From positions 2,582-10,838 of the forward strand of contig CAZQKL010000005.1 of the NCBI GenBank assembly GCA_964593895.1: DNA of 8,257 nucleotides, read 5' to 3'. Every line of letters begins with the position of its first letter. The stretch's first letter is position 1. The notes beneath the pieces are model-generated. The model was given only the letters and a program-made list of their open reading frames with translations, was not told the DNA's origin and searched no databases. This stretch comes from CAZQKL01 sp964593895 [NCBI: uncultured bacterium]. Lineage in GTDB: Bacteria; DYJV01. Positions 1 through 6,887 of this stretch are shown here, one piece after another. A program made the translations under genes and the position numbers.

Positions 1-698
1 ACAATTGGACCTGTCAAAGATTTATAAATTCCGTAACTTTTAATTCCATTAATAGCTCCATCAATTAATGGTGAAATAATTTCTAAAAACTCCTTATCAT
101 CTTTTACAATTCCAATTTTTTCATAAATTTTAAACCCTATATAAGCCATTGTATTTATGAAATTTGAAGAAAAAACAGCTCCTAAATGATAAAGAGATTT
201 ATTTTCAGGAGAAATTATAAAATATTTTCCACTTATCTTTTCTACTATCTTTTTTGCTACTTCAACAGCTTCATTATCACCTTCCAAACAGAAATATGCT
301 TTCTTTAAATTTTCAGGACCTTTAATTTCATCTGGAACTGTTTGAAGTGGATGCATTGAACCTATATAACAATTATTTTTTTTTGCAGAATTTAAAATCG
401 TTGATGGTAATGAACCGCTACAATGAAAAACATATTTATCTCTAATATCCCTATTTTCAAAAATTTCGTTGCAAACTTTTTCTATAAAATCATCTTGAGT
501 TGTTATAAAAATTACATCTGCGTTAATTGATGCAGAATAAGGATTTGTTCCAATATATTCTAAGCTTTTGTATTCTTTGCGAAATTTCCCAATCTCTTTT
601 TCATTCTTTTCACATATTGATATAATTTTAAAATTTTTCCATAAAACTTTTACAAGGCTTAATCCTACTCTTCCAGCACCTATTATTGCAATTTTCAT
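1..698 (-). CDS. Rossmann-fold / DUF2520 dehydrogenase-like protein, 3' end cut off
   Basis: Translating the minus strand from the ATG at 698 gives 232 open residues running off the window edge. The protein opens with a beta strand and a dinucleotide-binding loop, MKIAIIGAGRVG (GxGxxG at residues 7-12), as in the 6-phosphogluconate/F420-dependent NADP oxidoreductase superfamily. Residues 93-98 (CSGSLP) and 113-120 (GSMHPLQT) match the pattern that marks Rossmann-like plus DUF2520 proteins, and a helical C-terminal domain begins near residue 165. Family members are usually a little under 300 residues, so about 50-60 are probably missing. The substrate is unknown; an NAD(P)-linked reductase role is inferred from the fold. 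The start is supported by AGGTG 4 nt upstream on the minus strand. The gene is transcribed divergently from the tolB operon. Family call is firm; biological role is not. Confidence 0.85.
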   Translation of the reverse strand, partial: MKIAIIGAGRVGLSLVKVLWKNFKIISICEKNEKEIGKFRKEYKSLEYIGTNPYSASINADVIFITTQDDFIEKVCNEIFENRDIRDKYVFHCSGSLPSTILNSAKKNNCYIGSMHPLQTVPDEIKGPENLKKAYFCLEGDNEAVEVAKKIVEKISGKYFIISPENKSLYHLGAVFSSNFINTMAYIGFKIYEKIGIVKDDKEFLEIISPLIDGAINGIKSYGIYKSLTGPI

Positions 699-714
699 GC
701 ACACCTACTATAAT
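686..714 (+). promoter_or_regulatory. Sigma70-type promoter for the tolB operon
   Basis: A perfect -10 hexamer, TATAAT, lies at 709-714. Exactly 17 bases upstream, at 686-691, is TTGCAA, which matches 4 of 6 positions of the TTGACA -35 consensus. Transcription would start near 721, giving a leader of about 50 nt before the tolB ATG at 772. The -35 box lies inside the first codons of the divergent DUF2520 gene. A+T-rich DNA gives chance -10 matches, so the paired hexamers at ideal spacing are the main support. Confidence 0.55.
702..707 (-). promoter_or_regulatory. Ribosome binding site of the DUF2520 gene
   Basis: Read on the minus strand, the sequence before the ATG at 698 is TAGTAGGTGTGC. 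The AGGTG(T) core is a reasonable Shine-Dalgarno match close to the start codon and supports the chosen start. Confidence 0.6.
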
Positions 715-743
715 AAATTAATGTTTTTATCAAGTTGATTTTT

Positions 744-772
744 TTTATAAATCGTAGTAGTGGTTAATGCAA
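744..772 (-). promoter_or_regulatory. Candidate minus-strand promoter for the DUF2520 gene
   Basis: On the minus strand TTGCAT (772-767) is followed after 17 bases by TATAAA (749-744). Transcription would begin near 737 and give a leader of about 39 nt that keeps the AGGTG site. The -35 match is weak (3 of 6) and A+T-rich sequence produces such matches easily. An alternative pair, TTGATA (733-728) and TATAGT (712-707), has only 15 bases between boxes and would leave almost no leader. Confidence 0.3.
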
Positions 773-1980
773 TGAAAAAAATATTTTTAATGATAATTTT
801 TATATTTTTAACAAATTCAAATCATTTTTGCGATTTAAAAATAACATTAAATGTCCAGGCAAAAGGAAAAAGAAAAATTCCTGTAATTATTGAAAACTTT
901 TCTTCTTTAAATCCAGCATTAAATAATTTTGCTAAAAAAATTCAATCAATTATAAAAAGAGACCTTATTTTCTCTGAAAATATTAAATTCAGCAATGAAA
1001 ATTCTGAATTTTTAATTAAAGGTGAAATTTCAAAAAAACAAAATCAAATATTACTTAAATTAACTGTAAGGGACCTATTTTTAAAACAAGATTCACTTAT
1101 CAAATATTATTCAGGTTCAATAAATGTTTTAACAAGGATTGCACATAGAGCAAGCAATGATATATTGCAAATTATAACTGGAAAAAAGAGTATATTTGAA
1201 GATAAAATTTTATATGTTGATGATATTACTGGAAAAAAACAGATATACCTTATGGATTATGATGGATTAAATGTTAAAAGATTAACATTTTCAAAGTCAA
1301 TTGCGACCTCTCCTGTAATTTATAAGGATTATCTTTTATATACATCTTTTTTAACTGGAAGAGCAAGAGTTGTAATGAAGGTTTTAAATACAGGAGTTAA
1401 AAAGATTATAATAAAATTAGGTTCTTTTAGTGCTTCTCCTGATATTTCTCAAGATGGTAAAAAAATAATTGCTATGTTTGGAGAAAATGGAAACTCTGAT
1501 ATTGGATTGTTTAATTTAAATGGCAAATTGTTAAAGGTTATCTCAAAAACTGAATTTGATGAAGTTTCTCCAAAGTTTAGTCATAATGGAAATATGATTG
1601 CATTTGTATCTGATAGAACTGGCTCTCCTCAAGTTTATGTGTATAATATTAAAACTGAAAAAACCTTGAGAGTTTCATTTGGCCACAATTATTGCTGTTA
1701 TCCATCATGGGGAGCAAATGATAATTATGTTTACTATTCAGCTTTAATTGGAAATAGTTACAAAATATTTCGTAATTCTCTAAATCTATTTCATATTGAA
1801 GAGATAACAGAAGGTGAATATCCTGATGTATCAAAGAATAATAAATTTTTAATTTTTACAAGAAATGTCAATGGATTTTATCAGATTTTTATAAAAAATC
1901 TTGAAACAGGAAATGAATATCAAATAACAAACACAAAATCTAACAAATATTTTCCAAGATGGTACTATGGTAAATATTAA
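772..1980 (+). CDS. tolB: TolB-type periplasmic beta-propeller protein
   Basis: In the Tol-Pal system TolB is a periplasmic protein that links Pal to the inner-membrane Tol complex and helps the outer membrane follow constriction at division. This 402-residue reading is near the usual family length. Residues 1 to about 20 are a signal peptide (MKK then a hydrophobic core). An N-terminal domain follows to about 135, with the typical run AHRASNDILQIITGK at 124-138. The rest is a WD40-like (PD40) propeller: blade motifs include IYLMDYDGLN (158-167), ASPDISQDGK (221-230), SPKFSHNGNMIAFVSDRTG (266-284) and PSWG (311-314). A GTG at 760 in the same frame would add MVNA, but the ATG at 772 gives a cleaner signal peptide and follows a weak site, AGTGG, at 760-764. 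The cysteine at 20 lacks a lipobox. First gene of the run; no pal or tolA is visible. A TolB-related protein with another job is possible. Confidence 0.87.
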   Translation: MKKIFLMIIFIFLTNSNHFCDLKITLNVQAKGKRKIPVIIENFSSLNPALNNFAKKIQSIIKRDLIFSENIKFSNENSEFLIKGEISKKQNQILLKLTVRDLFLKQDSLIKYYSGSINVLTRIAHRASNDILQIITGKKSIFEDKILYVDDITGKKQIYLMDYDGLNVKRLTFSKSIATSPVIYKDYLLYTSFLTGRARVVMKVLNTGVKKIIIKLGSFSASPDISQDGKKIIAMFGENGNSDIGLFNLNGKLLKVISKTEFDEVSPKFSHNGNMIAFVSDRTGSPQVYVYNIKTEKTLRVSFGHNYCCYPSWGANDNYVYYSALIGNSYKIFRNSLNLFHIEEITEGEYPDVSKNNKFLIFTRNVNGFYQIFIKNLETGNEYQITNTKSNKYFPRWYYGKY

Positions 1981-2947
1981 TGAAATTATTAATTTTGGCA
2001 AAGAAGTTATTGAAAAAGAGATTCATGCACTTGAAAAAGTAAAAATTACCATAAATGAAAAATTTGCAGAAATAGTAAAGATTTTATATGAATGCAAGGG
2101 AAAAATAATTCTCACTGGAATTGGGAAATCTGGACTTATATGCCAAAAAATCTCATCAACTCTTTCAAGCACAGGTTCTCCTTCAATTTTTCTTCATCCA
2201 GCTGAAGCTCTTCATGGAGATATAGGGGTTGTAACAAATGAGGATATTGTGATAGCTGTATCAAATAGTGGAGAAAGTGAGGAAATTATTTCAATAATTC
2301 CCACATTAAAGCTTTTATCAAAAAAAATAATTGGAATAACTTCAAGAAAAGATTCACGACTTGCAAAACTTGTTGATATTATTTACATTATTCCTGTAGA
2401 AAATGAAGCTGACCATTTAAATATTGCTCCAAGCTGTTCATCTGCTGCAATTTTATCATTTGGGGATGCTTTAGCATTAACTTTATCAAAATTGAGAGAT
2501 TTCAAATATGAAGATTTTGCAATAAGGCATCCTGGCGGATTAATTGGAAAAAAATTAACTTTAAAAATAAAAGATTTAATGCATACAGGAGAAGAAATTC
2601 CAAAAGTTTCTCCAGAAACTCCTTTTAAAGAGATAATTTATGAAATGAGTAATAAAAGGCTTGGTTGCACAGGAGTTTTTGATGAAAAATTTAACCTTTT
2701 AGGAATAATTACTGATGGTGATTTAAGAAGAGCAATAGAAAGATTTGGAGATAAAATTTTAAAAATAAAGGCAAAAGATATTATGACAAAAAATCCAAAA
2801 ACAATAAATGAAAATGAAAGAGCATTAAATGGACTAATAAAAATGGAAAAATTTGCAATTACAAATCTTTTTGTTCTTGATGATAATGGAAAAGTTTCTG
2901 GAATAATTCATATGCACGATATTTTAAAATCAGGATTAAAATGTTAA
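1967..2947 (+). CDS. kdsD: D-arabinose-5-phosphate isomerase (KdsD/KpsF family)
   Basis: Interconverts D-ribulose 5-phosphate and D-arabinose 5-phosphate in the cytoplasm, the first step towards KDO for lipopolysaccharide core. The 326 residues match family length. A SIS sugar-isomerase domain spans about 35-170, with GIGKSG (51-56), HPAEALHGDIG (77-87), SNSGES (99-104) and an EADHLNIAPSCSSA segment (147-160). Lys54, Glu147 and His188 (in RHPGG) fall where the E. coli enzyme has its catalytic Lys59, Glu152 and His193. Two CBS domains follow (about 203-262 and 270-325). The start codon lies inside the end of tolB, a 14-nt overlap with no strong ribosome site, so translation is probably coupled. 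No other KDO genes are in view, so a paralogue for capsule (KpsF) or for another arabinose-phosphate use cannot be excluded. Confidence 0.93.
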   Translation: MVNINEIINFGKEVIEKEIHALEKVKITINEKFAEIVKILYECKGKIILTGIGKSGLICQKISSTLSSTGSPSIFLHPAEALHGDIGVVTNEDIVIAVSNSGESEEIISIIPTLKLLSKKIIGITSRKDSRLAKLVDIIYIIPVENEADHLNIAPSCSSAAILSFGDALALTLSKLRDFKYEDFAIRHPGGLIGKKLTLKIKDLMHTGEEIPKVSPETPFKEIIYEMSNKRLGCTGVFDEKFNLLGIITDGDLRRAIERFGDKILKIKAKDIMTKNPKTINENERALNGLIKMEKFAITNLFVLDDNGKVSGIIHMHDILKSGLKC

Positions 2948-3933
2948 TATTAGGAATAGAAACTTCGTGTGATGAAACTGCAATTGGAATAATTGATGAA
3001 AATAAAAAAATTTACGCTAATATTGTATATTCACAAACAAAAGAGCATTCAATTTTTGGAGGGGTTGTGCCTGAGATTGCATCAAGAAAGCATATTGAAA
3101 AAATTAAAATTTTAACTGAAATTGCTTTTAATGAAGCCAGTATTAAAATTTCAGATATTGATATAATTTCTGTTACAAAAGGTCCTGGATTAATAGGTTC
3201 TCTACTTGTTGGCTTAAATTTTGCCAAGGCTTTAGCTTATGCAACCAAAAAGAAGCTTTATTTTATAAATCATCTTGAAGGTCATATCCTTTCTGTTTTA
3301 ATTGAAAATGATATTGAATTTCCTTTTCTATCATTAGTTGCATCAGGAGGGCATACAAATTTGTATATTGTTGAAAATTATTGCAAATACAAACTTCTTG
3401 GCAAAACTCTTGACGATGCTGTAGGAGAGGCTTTTGATAAAGTTGCAAAAATGCTTTCTCTTGGCTATCCTGGAGGTCCTATTGTGGAAAAATTAGCAAA
3501 AAATGGAGATGAATATAAAATTGATTTTCCAAAAGCATTTATTGAAAAAGATAATTTCAAATTTAGTTTTAGTGGATTAAAAACCGCTGTAAAAAATTAT
3601 ATAAAAAAAAACAGAAACGCAAAAATAGAAGATATATGCGCTTCTTTTCAAAGAGCGATTGCAGATGTTTTTATATTTAAAATTAATGAAGCAATAAAAA
3701 AATATAACATAAAAAACGTATGTTTTTCAGGAGGAGTTGCCTGCAACAGTTATCTTAAAGAAAAAATAAAAAATTTTTGCAGAGAAAATAATCTAAAATT
3801 TTTTACTCCAAGCCCAAAATTTTGCACTGACAACGGGGTTATGATTGCATTTGCAGGATATTATAGATTTTTAGAAAATCCTAACTTTCAATTTAGTTTA
3901 TCTGAAAATGCTAATTCAAGACTTAAACTGTAA
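2941..3933 (+). CDS. tsaD: tRNA N6-adenosine threonylcarbamoyltransferase TsaD
   Basis: Transfers the threonylcarbamoyl group to A37 of ANN-decoding tRNAs (t6A), working with TsaB, TsaE and the TsaC/Sua5 product. At 330 residues it is of normal length and shows the ASKHA-fold signatures: GIETSCDETA at 5-14, the metal-binding histidines His111 and His115 in HLEGH, SGGHTNLY at 135-142, GEAFDKVAKML at 162-172, FSFSGLKTAVKN at 208-219, SGGVACN at 263-269, and Asp297 in the closing CTDNGVMIA, the third metal ligand in the family. The start overlaps the last 7 nt of kdsD, with AGGA at 2932-2935 as a modest ribosome site. Its partners tsaB and tsaE are not in this window. Identification is very secure. 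Confidence 0.97.
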   Translation: MLILGIETSCDETAIGIIDENKKIYANIVYSQTKEHSIFGGVVPEIASRKHIEKIKILTEIAFNEASIKISDIDIISVTKGPGLIGSLLVGLNFAKALAYATKKKLYFINHLEGHILSVLIENDIEFPFLSLVASGGHTNLYIVENYCKYKLLGKTLDDAVGEAFDKVAKMLSLGYPGGPIVEKLAKNGDEYKIDFPKAFIEKDNFKFSFSGLKTAVKNYIKKNRNAKIEDICASFQRAIADVFIFKINEAIKKYNIKNVCFSGGVACNSYLKEKIKNFCRENNLKFFTPSPKFCTDNGVMIAFAGYYRFLENPNFQFSLSENANSRLKL

Positions 3934-4394
3934 TGAAGTTTACACGAAAAATAAGAGAATATTATCACATTTTAATAAAAGGAAGAGAAAGCCCAGAAAG
4001 AATAGCAAGAGGAATTGCTCTTGGAGTATTTATAGCTTTCAGCCCATTATTGGGTTTTCACACAATCTTGTGTATTATTTTTTCAATAATTTGTAATGCA
4101 AGTAAATCAGCAAGCATTTTTGGTTCATTAATTATTTGCAATCCTATTACAATTCCAATAATTTATTTTTCAGAATATGAAATTGGAAAATTTACGATGA
4201 TAAATTTTAATTTTGAACCAGATTTAATTAGATTTTCAGATTTTAATAATTTGAATTTAAATAATTTAATTGAACTTGGTAAAAGTGTAATAATTCCTGT
4301 TTGCATCGGTTTTTTAATTCTTGGGTCATTTTTTTCAATAATTGCCTATTTTTATTCAAAAAGATATTTTAAAAAAATTTTTAATGAAATTTAA
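3933..4394 (+). CDS. DUF2062 small integral membrane protein
   Basis: This 153-residue protein matches DUF2062, a family of unknown biochemical function found mainly in diderm bacteria. Visible hallmarks are the SPERIARGIALGVFIAFSPL segment (20-39), the GFHT turn at 41-44 (family GxQT), and CNPITIPIIYF (69-79), the family NP(L/I)T(I/V)P signature. Hydrophobic spans lie at about 29-55, 61-80 and 116-141, separated by a polar Asn/Phe-rich stretch (90-114), and the C-terminus is basic (KRYFKKIF). Its ATG shares one base with the tsaD stop (TAATG), and its end overlaps rsmA by 11 nt, so it is embedded in the coupled run. Similar proteins are often found near envelope or lipid genes, which fits kdsD and tolB, but the function remains unknown. 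Confidence 0.85.
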   Translation: MKFTRKIREYYHILIKGRESPERIARGIALGVFIAFSPLLGFHTILCIIFSIICNASKSASIFGSLIICNPITIPIIYFSEYEIGKFTMINFNFEPDLIRFSDFNNLNLNNLIELGKSVIIPVCIGFLILGSFFSIIAYFYSKRYFKKIFNEI

Positions 4395-5160
4395 AAAATC
4401 ACTTGGACAGCATTTATTAAAGGATAGAAATGTTTTAGAAAAAATTGTAAAAATTATAAATCCTGAAAAGGATGAAAAAATAATTGAAATAGGCCCTGGA
4501 CTTGGTGCATTAACAGATTTTTTATACTTGAATTGTCAAAATCTAATTTTAATTGAAAAAGACGATTATTTCTCATTAAAACTTAAGGGGAAATATCCAT
4601 TAGCTAAAATTGTAAATATTGATTTTTTAGATTTTGATTTTAATAATCTTGAAAAAAATGTTAAATATAAATTTGTTGGAAATCTTCCATACAATGTTGC
4701 AACTCAAATTATATTTAAAATAATTGAAAATATTTCTTTTATGAAATATGGAGTATTTATGGTTCAAAAAGAGGTGGCTGAAAGAATGGTTAGTAAGCAT
4801 AAAAGTAAAAATTATTCTATACTTTCCGTAATTTCACAAACTTATTGTATGGTAGAAAAAATTTTTGATGTTTCGCCTCAATCTTTTATACCAAAACCTA
4901 AAGTTTTTTCATCAATTATTAAACTAATCCCAAAAGAAAACAACATTAAAAATTTTAATGATTTTTTAAAATTTGTAAAAGCCATTTTTTTTTCAAGAAG
5001 GAAAAAACTTATAAATTCTTTGAGAAATAATCCATTTTACAAATTTGATAAAAATGCTATAGAATTTTTACAAAAAAATTTTGGAGAAAATGTTAGAATT
5101 GAAAATCTCTCAGTAAAGGAAATAATTGAATTCTATAAAACTTTTGAAAAGGAGGAATAA
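4384..5160 (+). CDS. rsmA: 16S rRNA (adenine1518/1519-N6)-dimethyltransferase RsmA/KsgA
   Basis: Dimethylates the two adjacent adenines in the 3' terminal hairpin of 16S rRNA during small-subunit maturation, using SAM. The start at 4384 gives MKFKKSLGQHLL, the canonical N-terminus (KKxxGQxFL in most relatives), and a normal length of 258 residues; an upstream in-frame ATG at 4342 adds 14 unrelated residues. SAM motif I is EIGPGLGALT (35-44), the acidic residue after strand 2 is in LIEKD (56-60), NID is at 78-80, and the catalytic NLPYN motif is at 100-104. FIPKPKVFSSI (168-178) corresponds to the family FxPxPKVxS segment. The C-terminal helical domain ends at 5160. There is no visible ribosome site, and the start overlaps the DUF2062 gene by 11 nt, so expression probably depends on coupling. 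Confidence 0.96.
   Translation: MKFKKSLGQHLLKDRNVLEKIVKIINPEKDEKIIEIGPGLGALTDFLYLNCQNLILIEKDDYFSLKLKGKYPLAKIVNIDFLDFDFNNLEKNVKYKFVGNLPYNVATQIIFKIIENISFMKYGVFMVQKEVAERMVSKHKSKNYSILSVISQTYCMVEKIFDVSPQSFIPKPKVFSSIIKLIPKENNIKNFNDFLKFVKAIFFSRRKKLINSLRNNPFYKFDKNAIEFLQKNFGENVRIENLSVKEIIEFYKTFEKEE
5147..5155 (+). promoter_or_regulatory. Strong ribosome binding site of the nitroreductase gene
   Basis: AAAAGGAGG lies 6 nt before the ATG at 5162, inside the last codons of rsmA. It is the best Shine-Dalgarno match in the window. It decides the nitroreductase start at 5162 over the in-frame ATG at 5126, whose extra residues do not resemble the family. Confidence 0.85.
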
Positions 5161-5161
5161 A

Positions 5162-5707
5162 ATGGAATTGAAAGAAGCAATAATTACAAGAAGAAGTATA
5201 AGACATTATAAAGATGAAGAAGTTTCAGATGAATTAATTAAAGAAATTTTTGAACATGTTAAAATGAGTCCTTCATGGGCAAATACTCAATGCTGGGAAT
5301 TCGTAGTTGTTAGAGATAAAAATACAATAAAAAAAATATCAGAAACATTACCACCAAGAAATCCTGCAACAAAGGCTGTGCTTCAAGCTCCAGTTTTAAT
5401 TGTTCAGCTTGCAAAAAAAGGACTTTCTGGTTTTAAAAAAGGAGAAGCTGTTACTGACAAAGGTGATTGGTATATGTTTGATTCTGGAATTGCAATGCAA
5501 ACGTTATCATTAATTGCGCATGACCTTGGTCTTGGCACAGTAATAATCGGTTATTTTGATGCAAATAAAGTAAAAGAAATCCTTGAAGTTCCAGATGATG
5601 TGGAAGTTGTTTCTATGACACCTCTTGGATATCCTGCTCAAATTCCATCAGCTCCAAAAAGAAAAAATTTTGAAGAATTTGTGTTTTTTGAAAAATATAA
5701 AAGATAA
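5162..5707 (+). CDS. Nitroreductase-family FMN oxidoreductase
   Basis: A 181-residue member of the nitroreductase family, FMN enzymes that usually work as homodimers and use NAD(P)H to reduce nitro compounds, quinones, flavins or other acceptors. The N-terminal RRSIRHYK (10-17) is the FMN phosphate-binding signature. MSPSWANTQCWEFVVV (35-50) is the second FMN region; most relatives have Pro where Cys44 stands. DSGIAMQTLSLIAHDLGLGT (107-126) matches the family core helix and following turn, and MTPLGYP (152-158) matches the C-terminal strand. The physiological substrate cannot be read from the sequence. It starts one base after the rsmA stop and has its own strong ribosome site, so it is probably translated independently and at a higher level. 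The small size and single-domain form are normal. Confidence 0.9.
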   Translation: MELKEAIITRRSIRHYKDEEVSDELIKEIFEHVKMSPSWANTQCWEFVVVRDKNTIKKISETLPPRNPATKAVLQAPVLIVQLAKKGLSGFKKGEAVTDKGDWYMFDSGIAMQTLSLIAHDLGLGTVIIGYFDANKVKEILEVPDDVEVVSMTPLGYPAQIPSAPKRKNFEEFVFFEKYKR

Positions 5708-5712
5708 CAAAG

Positions 5713-5719
5713 AAGGTGG
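5713..5719 (+). promoter_or_regulatory. Ribosome binding site of the aminotransferase gene
   Basis: AAGGTGG stands in the 16-nt gap after the nitroreductase stop, with AAGG 7 nt before the ATG at 5724. It supports that start over the in-frame ATG at 5625, whose 33 extra codons overlap the nitroreductase gene and look like a shadow frame. Confidence 0.75.
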
Positions 5720-5723
5720 AAAA

Positions 5724-6887
5724 ATGAAGGTTAAACCATCAGTTAAAGCAGATAAATTTGAAGAATCTGTCATAAGAGAAATGACGAGAATTGCTAATGA
5801 ATACAAAGCAATTAATCTTGCTCAAGGTTTTCCAGATTTTCCAGCACCTAAATTTTTAAAAGAATATGCAAAAGAATTTATAGATAAAGATTATAACCAG
5901 TATGCTATAACTTGGGGAACAAAATCAATAAGAAAAGCTATTTCAGAAAAGTATAAAAAATTCTACAATATTGAATATGACCCTGAAACTGAAATTACCG
6001 TTTGTTGCGGTTCTACTGAATGTATGATTGCTTCAATTTTAGCAGTTGTAAATCCAAATGAGGAAGTTATTGTTATTGAACCTTTTTACGAAAATTATGG
6101 ACCCGATGCTATTATTAGTGATGCAAAACCTGTATATCTTAAACTTAAACCCCCAGAATTTAAATTAGAAGAACAGGAACTTAAAAAAGTATTTAATGAA
6201 AAAACAAAGGCAATTATTCTCAATTCTCCTCATAATCCAACTGGAAAAGTTTTTTCTTATGATGAACTTAAATTAATTGCAGAATATTGCAAAAAATACG
6301 ATGTTATTGTAATCACAGATGAAATTTATGAACATATAATTTATGATAATCTACAACATATTCCAATTGCAACTTTACCTGAAATGAAACAAAGGACCAT
6401 AACTATCAGTGGAGTTTCAAAAACTTTTAGTGTAACTGGCTGGAGAGTGGGATACATTCTTGCTCCAGAAAATCTAACAAAAGGTATAAGAAAAATTCAT
6501 GATTTTTTAACTGTTGGAGCTCCAGCTCCATTGCAGGAAGCTTGTGCAAAGGCAATTGAAAATTCAGATGAATATTACCAAGAGCTTAAAGAATTTTATG
6601 AAAAAAGAAGGGATTTTCTTTATAATGCTCTTACTGATATAGGTTTTAATGCAATAAAACCTGAAGGTGCTTACTATATAATGTGCGAATTTGAAAATTT
6701 TGGTTATTCAGATGATTTAAAATTTACTGAATTTTTAATAAAAAATATTGGAGTTGCAGTTGTTCCTGGTAGCAGTTTTTTTAGTAAAGAAAATGAAATT
6801 GGTAAAAAGTATATAAGATTTTGTTTTTGTAAAAAAATGGAAACACTTGAAAAAGCTGTTGAAAGATTGAATAAATTAAAAAAATGA
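5724..6887 (+). CDS. PLP-dependent class I/II aminotransferase
   Basis: A fold-type I aminotransferase of 387 residues. The N-terminal segment NLAQGFPDFPAP (31-42) is typical. CCGSTEC (94-100) lines the cofactor site, NSPHNPTGK (167-175) carries the Asn that binds the PLP ring, and TDEIYEH (198-204) holds the Asp and Tyr contacts. SGVSKTFSVTGWRVGYI (229-245) contains Lys233, the expected Schiff-base lysine, and Arg241. Arg366 in YIRFCF is the probable substrate carboxylate clamp. The sequence style resembles the kynurenine/glutamine transaminase K and methionine aminotransferase branch rather than classical AspC, but this was judged by eye. The next gene, aroE, overlaps it by 4 nt (ATGA), so a role with aromatic amino acids is plausible yet unproven. 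Substrate assignment is therefore left open; the enzyme class is secure. Confidence 0.93.
   Translation: MKVKPSVKADKFEESVIREMTRIANEYKAINLAQGFPDFPAPKFLKEYAKEFIDKDYNQYAITWGTKSIRKAISEKYKKFYNIEYDPETEITVCCGSTECMIASILAVVNPNEEVIVIEPFYENYGPDAIISDAKPVYLKLKPPEFKLEEQELKKVFNEKTKAIILNSPHNPTGKVFSYDELKLIAEYCKKYDVIVITDEIYEHIIYDNLQHIPIATLPEMKQRTITISGVSKTFSVTGWRVGYILAPENLTKGIRKIHDFLTVGAPAPLQEACAKAIENSDEYYQELKEFYEKRRDFLYNALTDIGFNAIKPEGAYYIMCEFENFGYSDDLKFTEFLIKNIGVAVVPGSSFFSKENEIGKKYIRFCFCKKMETLEKAVERLNKLKK

Noticed and set aside
735-760. TTGATT with T-tract as a promoter or terminator for the plus strand
   Set aside because: The spacing from TTGATT to TATAAA is far too short, and the 8-T run has no preceding GC-rich hairpin.
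1649-1834. Minus-strand open frame of 61 codons inside tolB
   Set aside because: It lies antisense to well-conserved propeller codons, has no ribosome site or recognisable domain, and is a shadow frame.
3012-3448. Two minus-strand open frames (71 and 61 codons) inside tsaD
   Set aside because: Both are antisense to strongly conserved TsaD motifs and resemble no family; they are expected by chance opposite such a gene.
3908-4096. Plus-strand 62-codon frame across the tsaD/DUF2062 junction
   Set aside because: It overlaps both real genes in another frame, and its translation is low-complexity and unlike any family.
4342-4383. Longer N-terminus for RsmA
   Set aside because: The extra 14 residues come from the DUF2062 frame region and do not resemble RsmA; the family N-terminus begins at the ATG at 4384.
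5708-5723. Possible operon break between nitroreductase and aminotransferase genes
   Set aside because: The 16-nt gap holds only the ribosome site; there is no room for a terminator or promoter.
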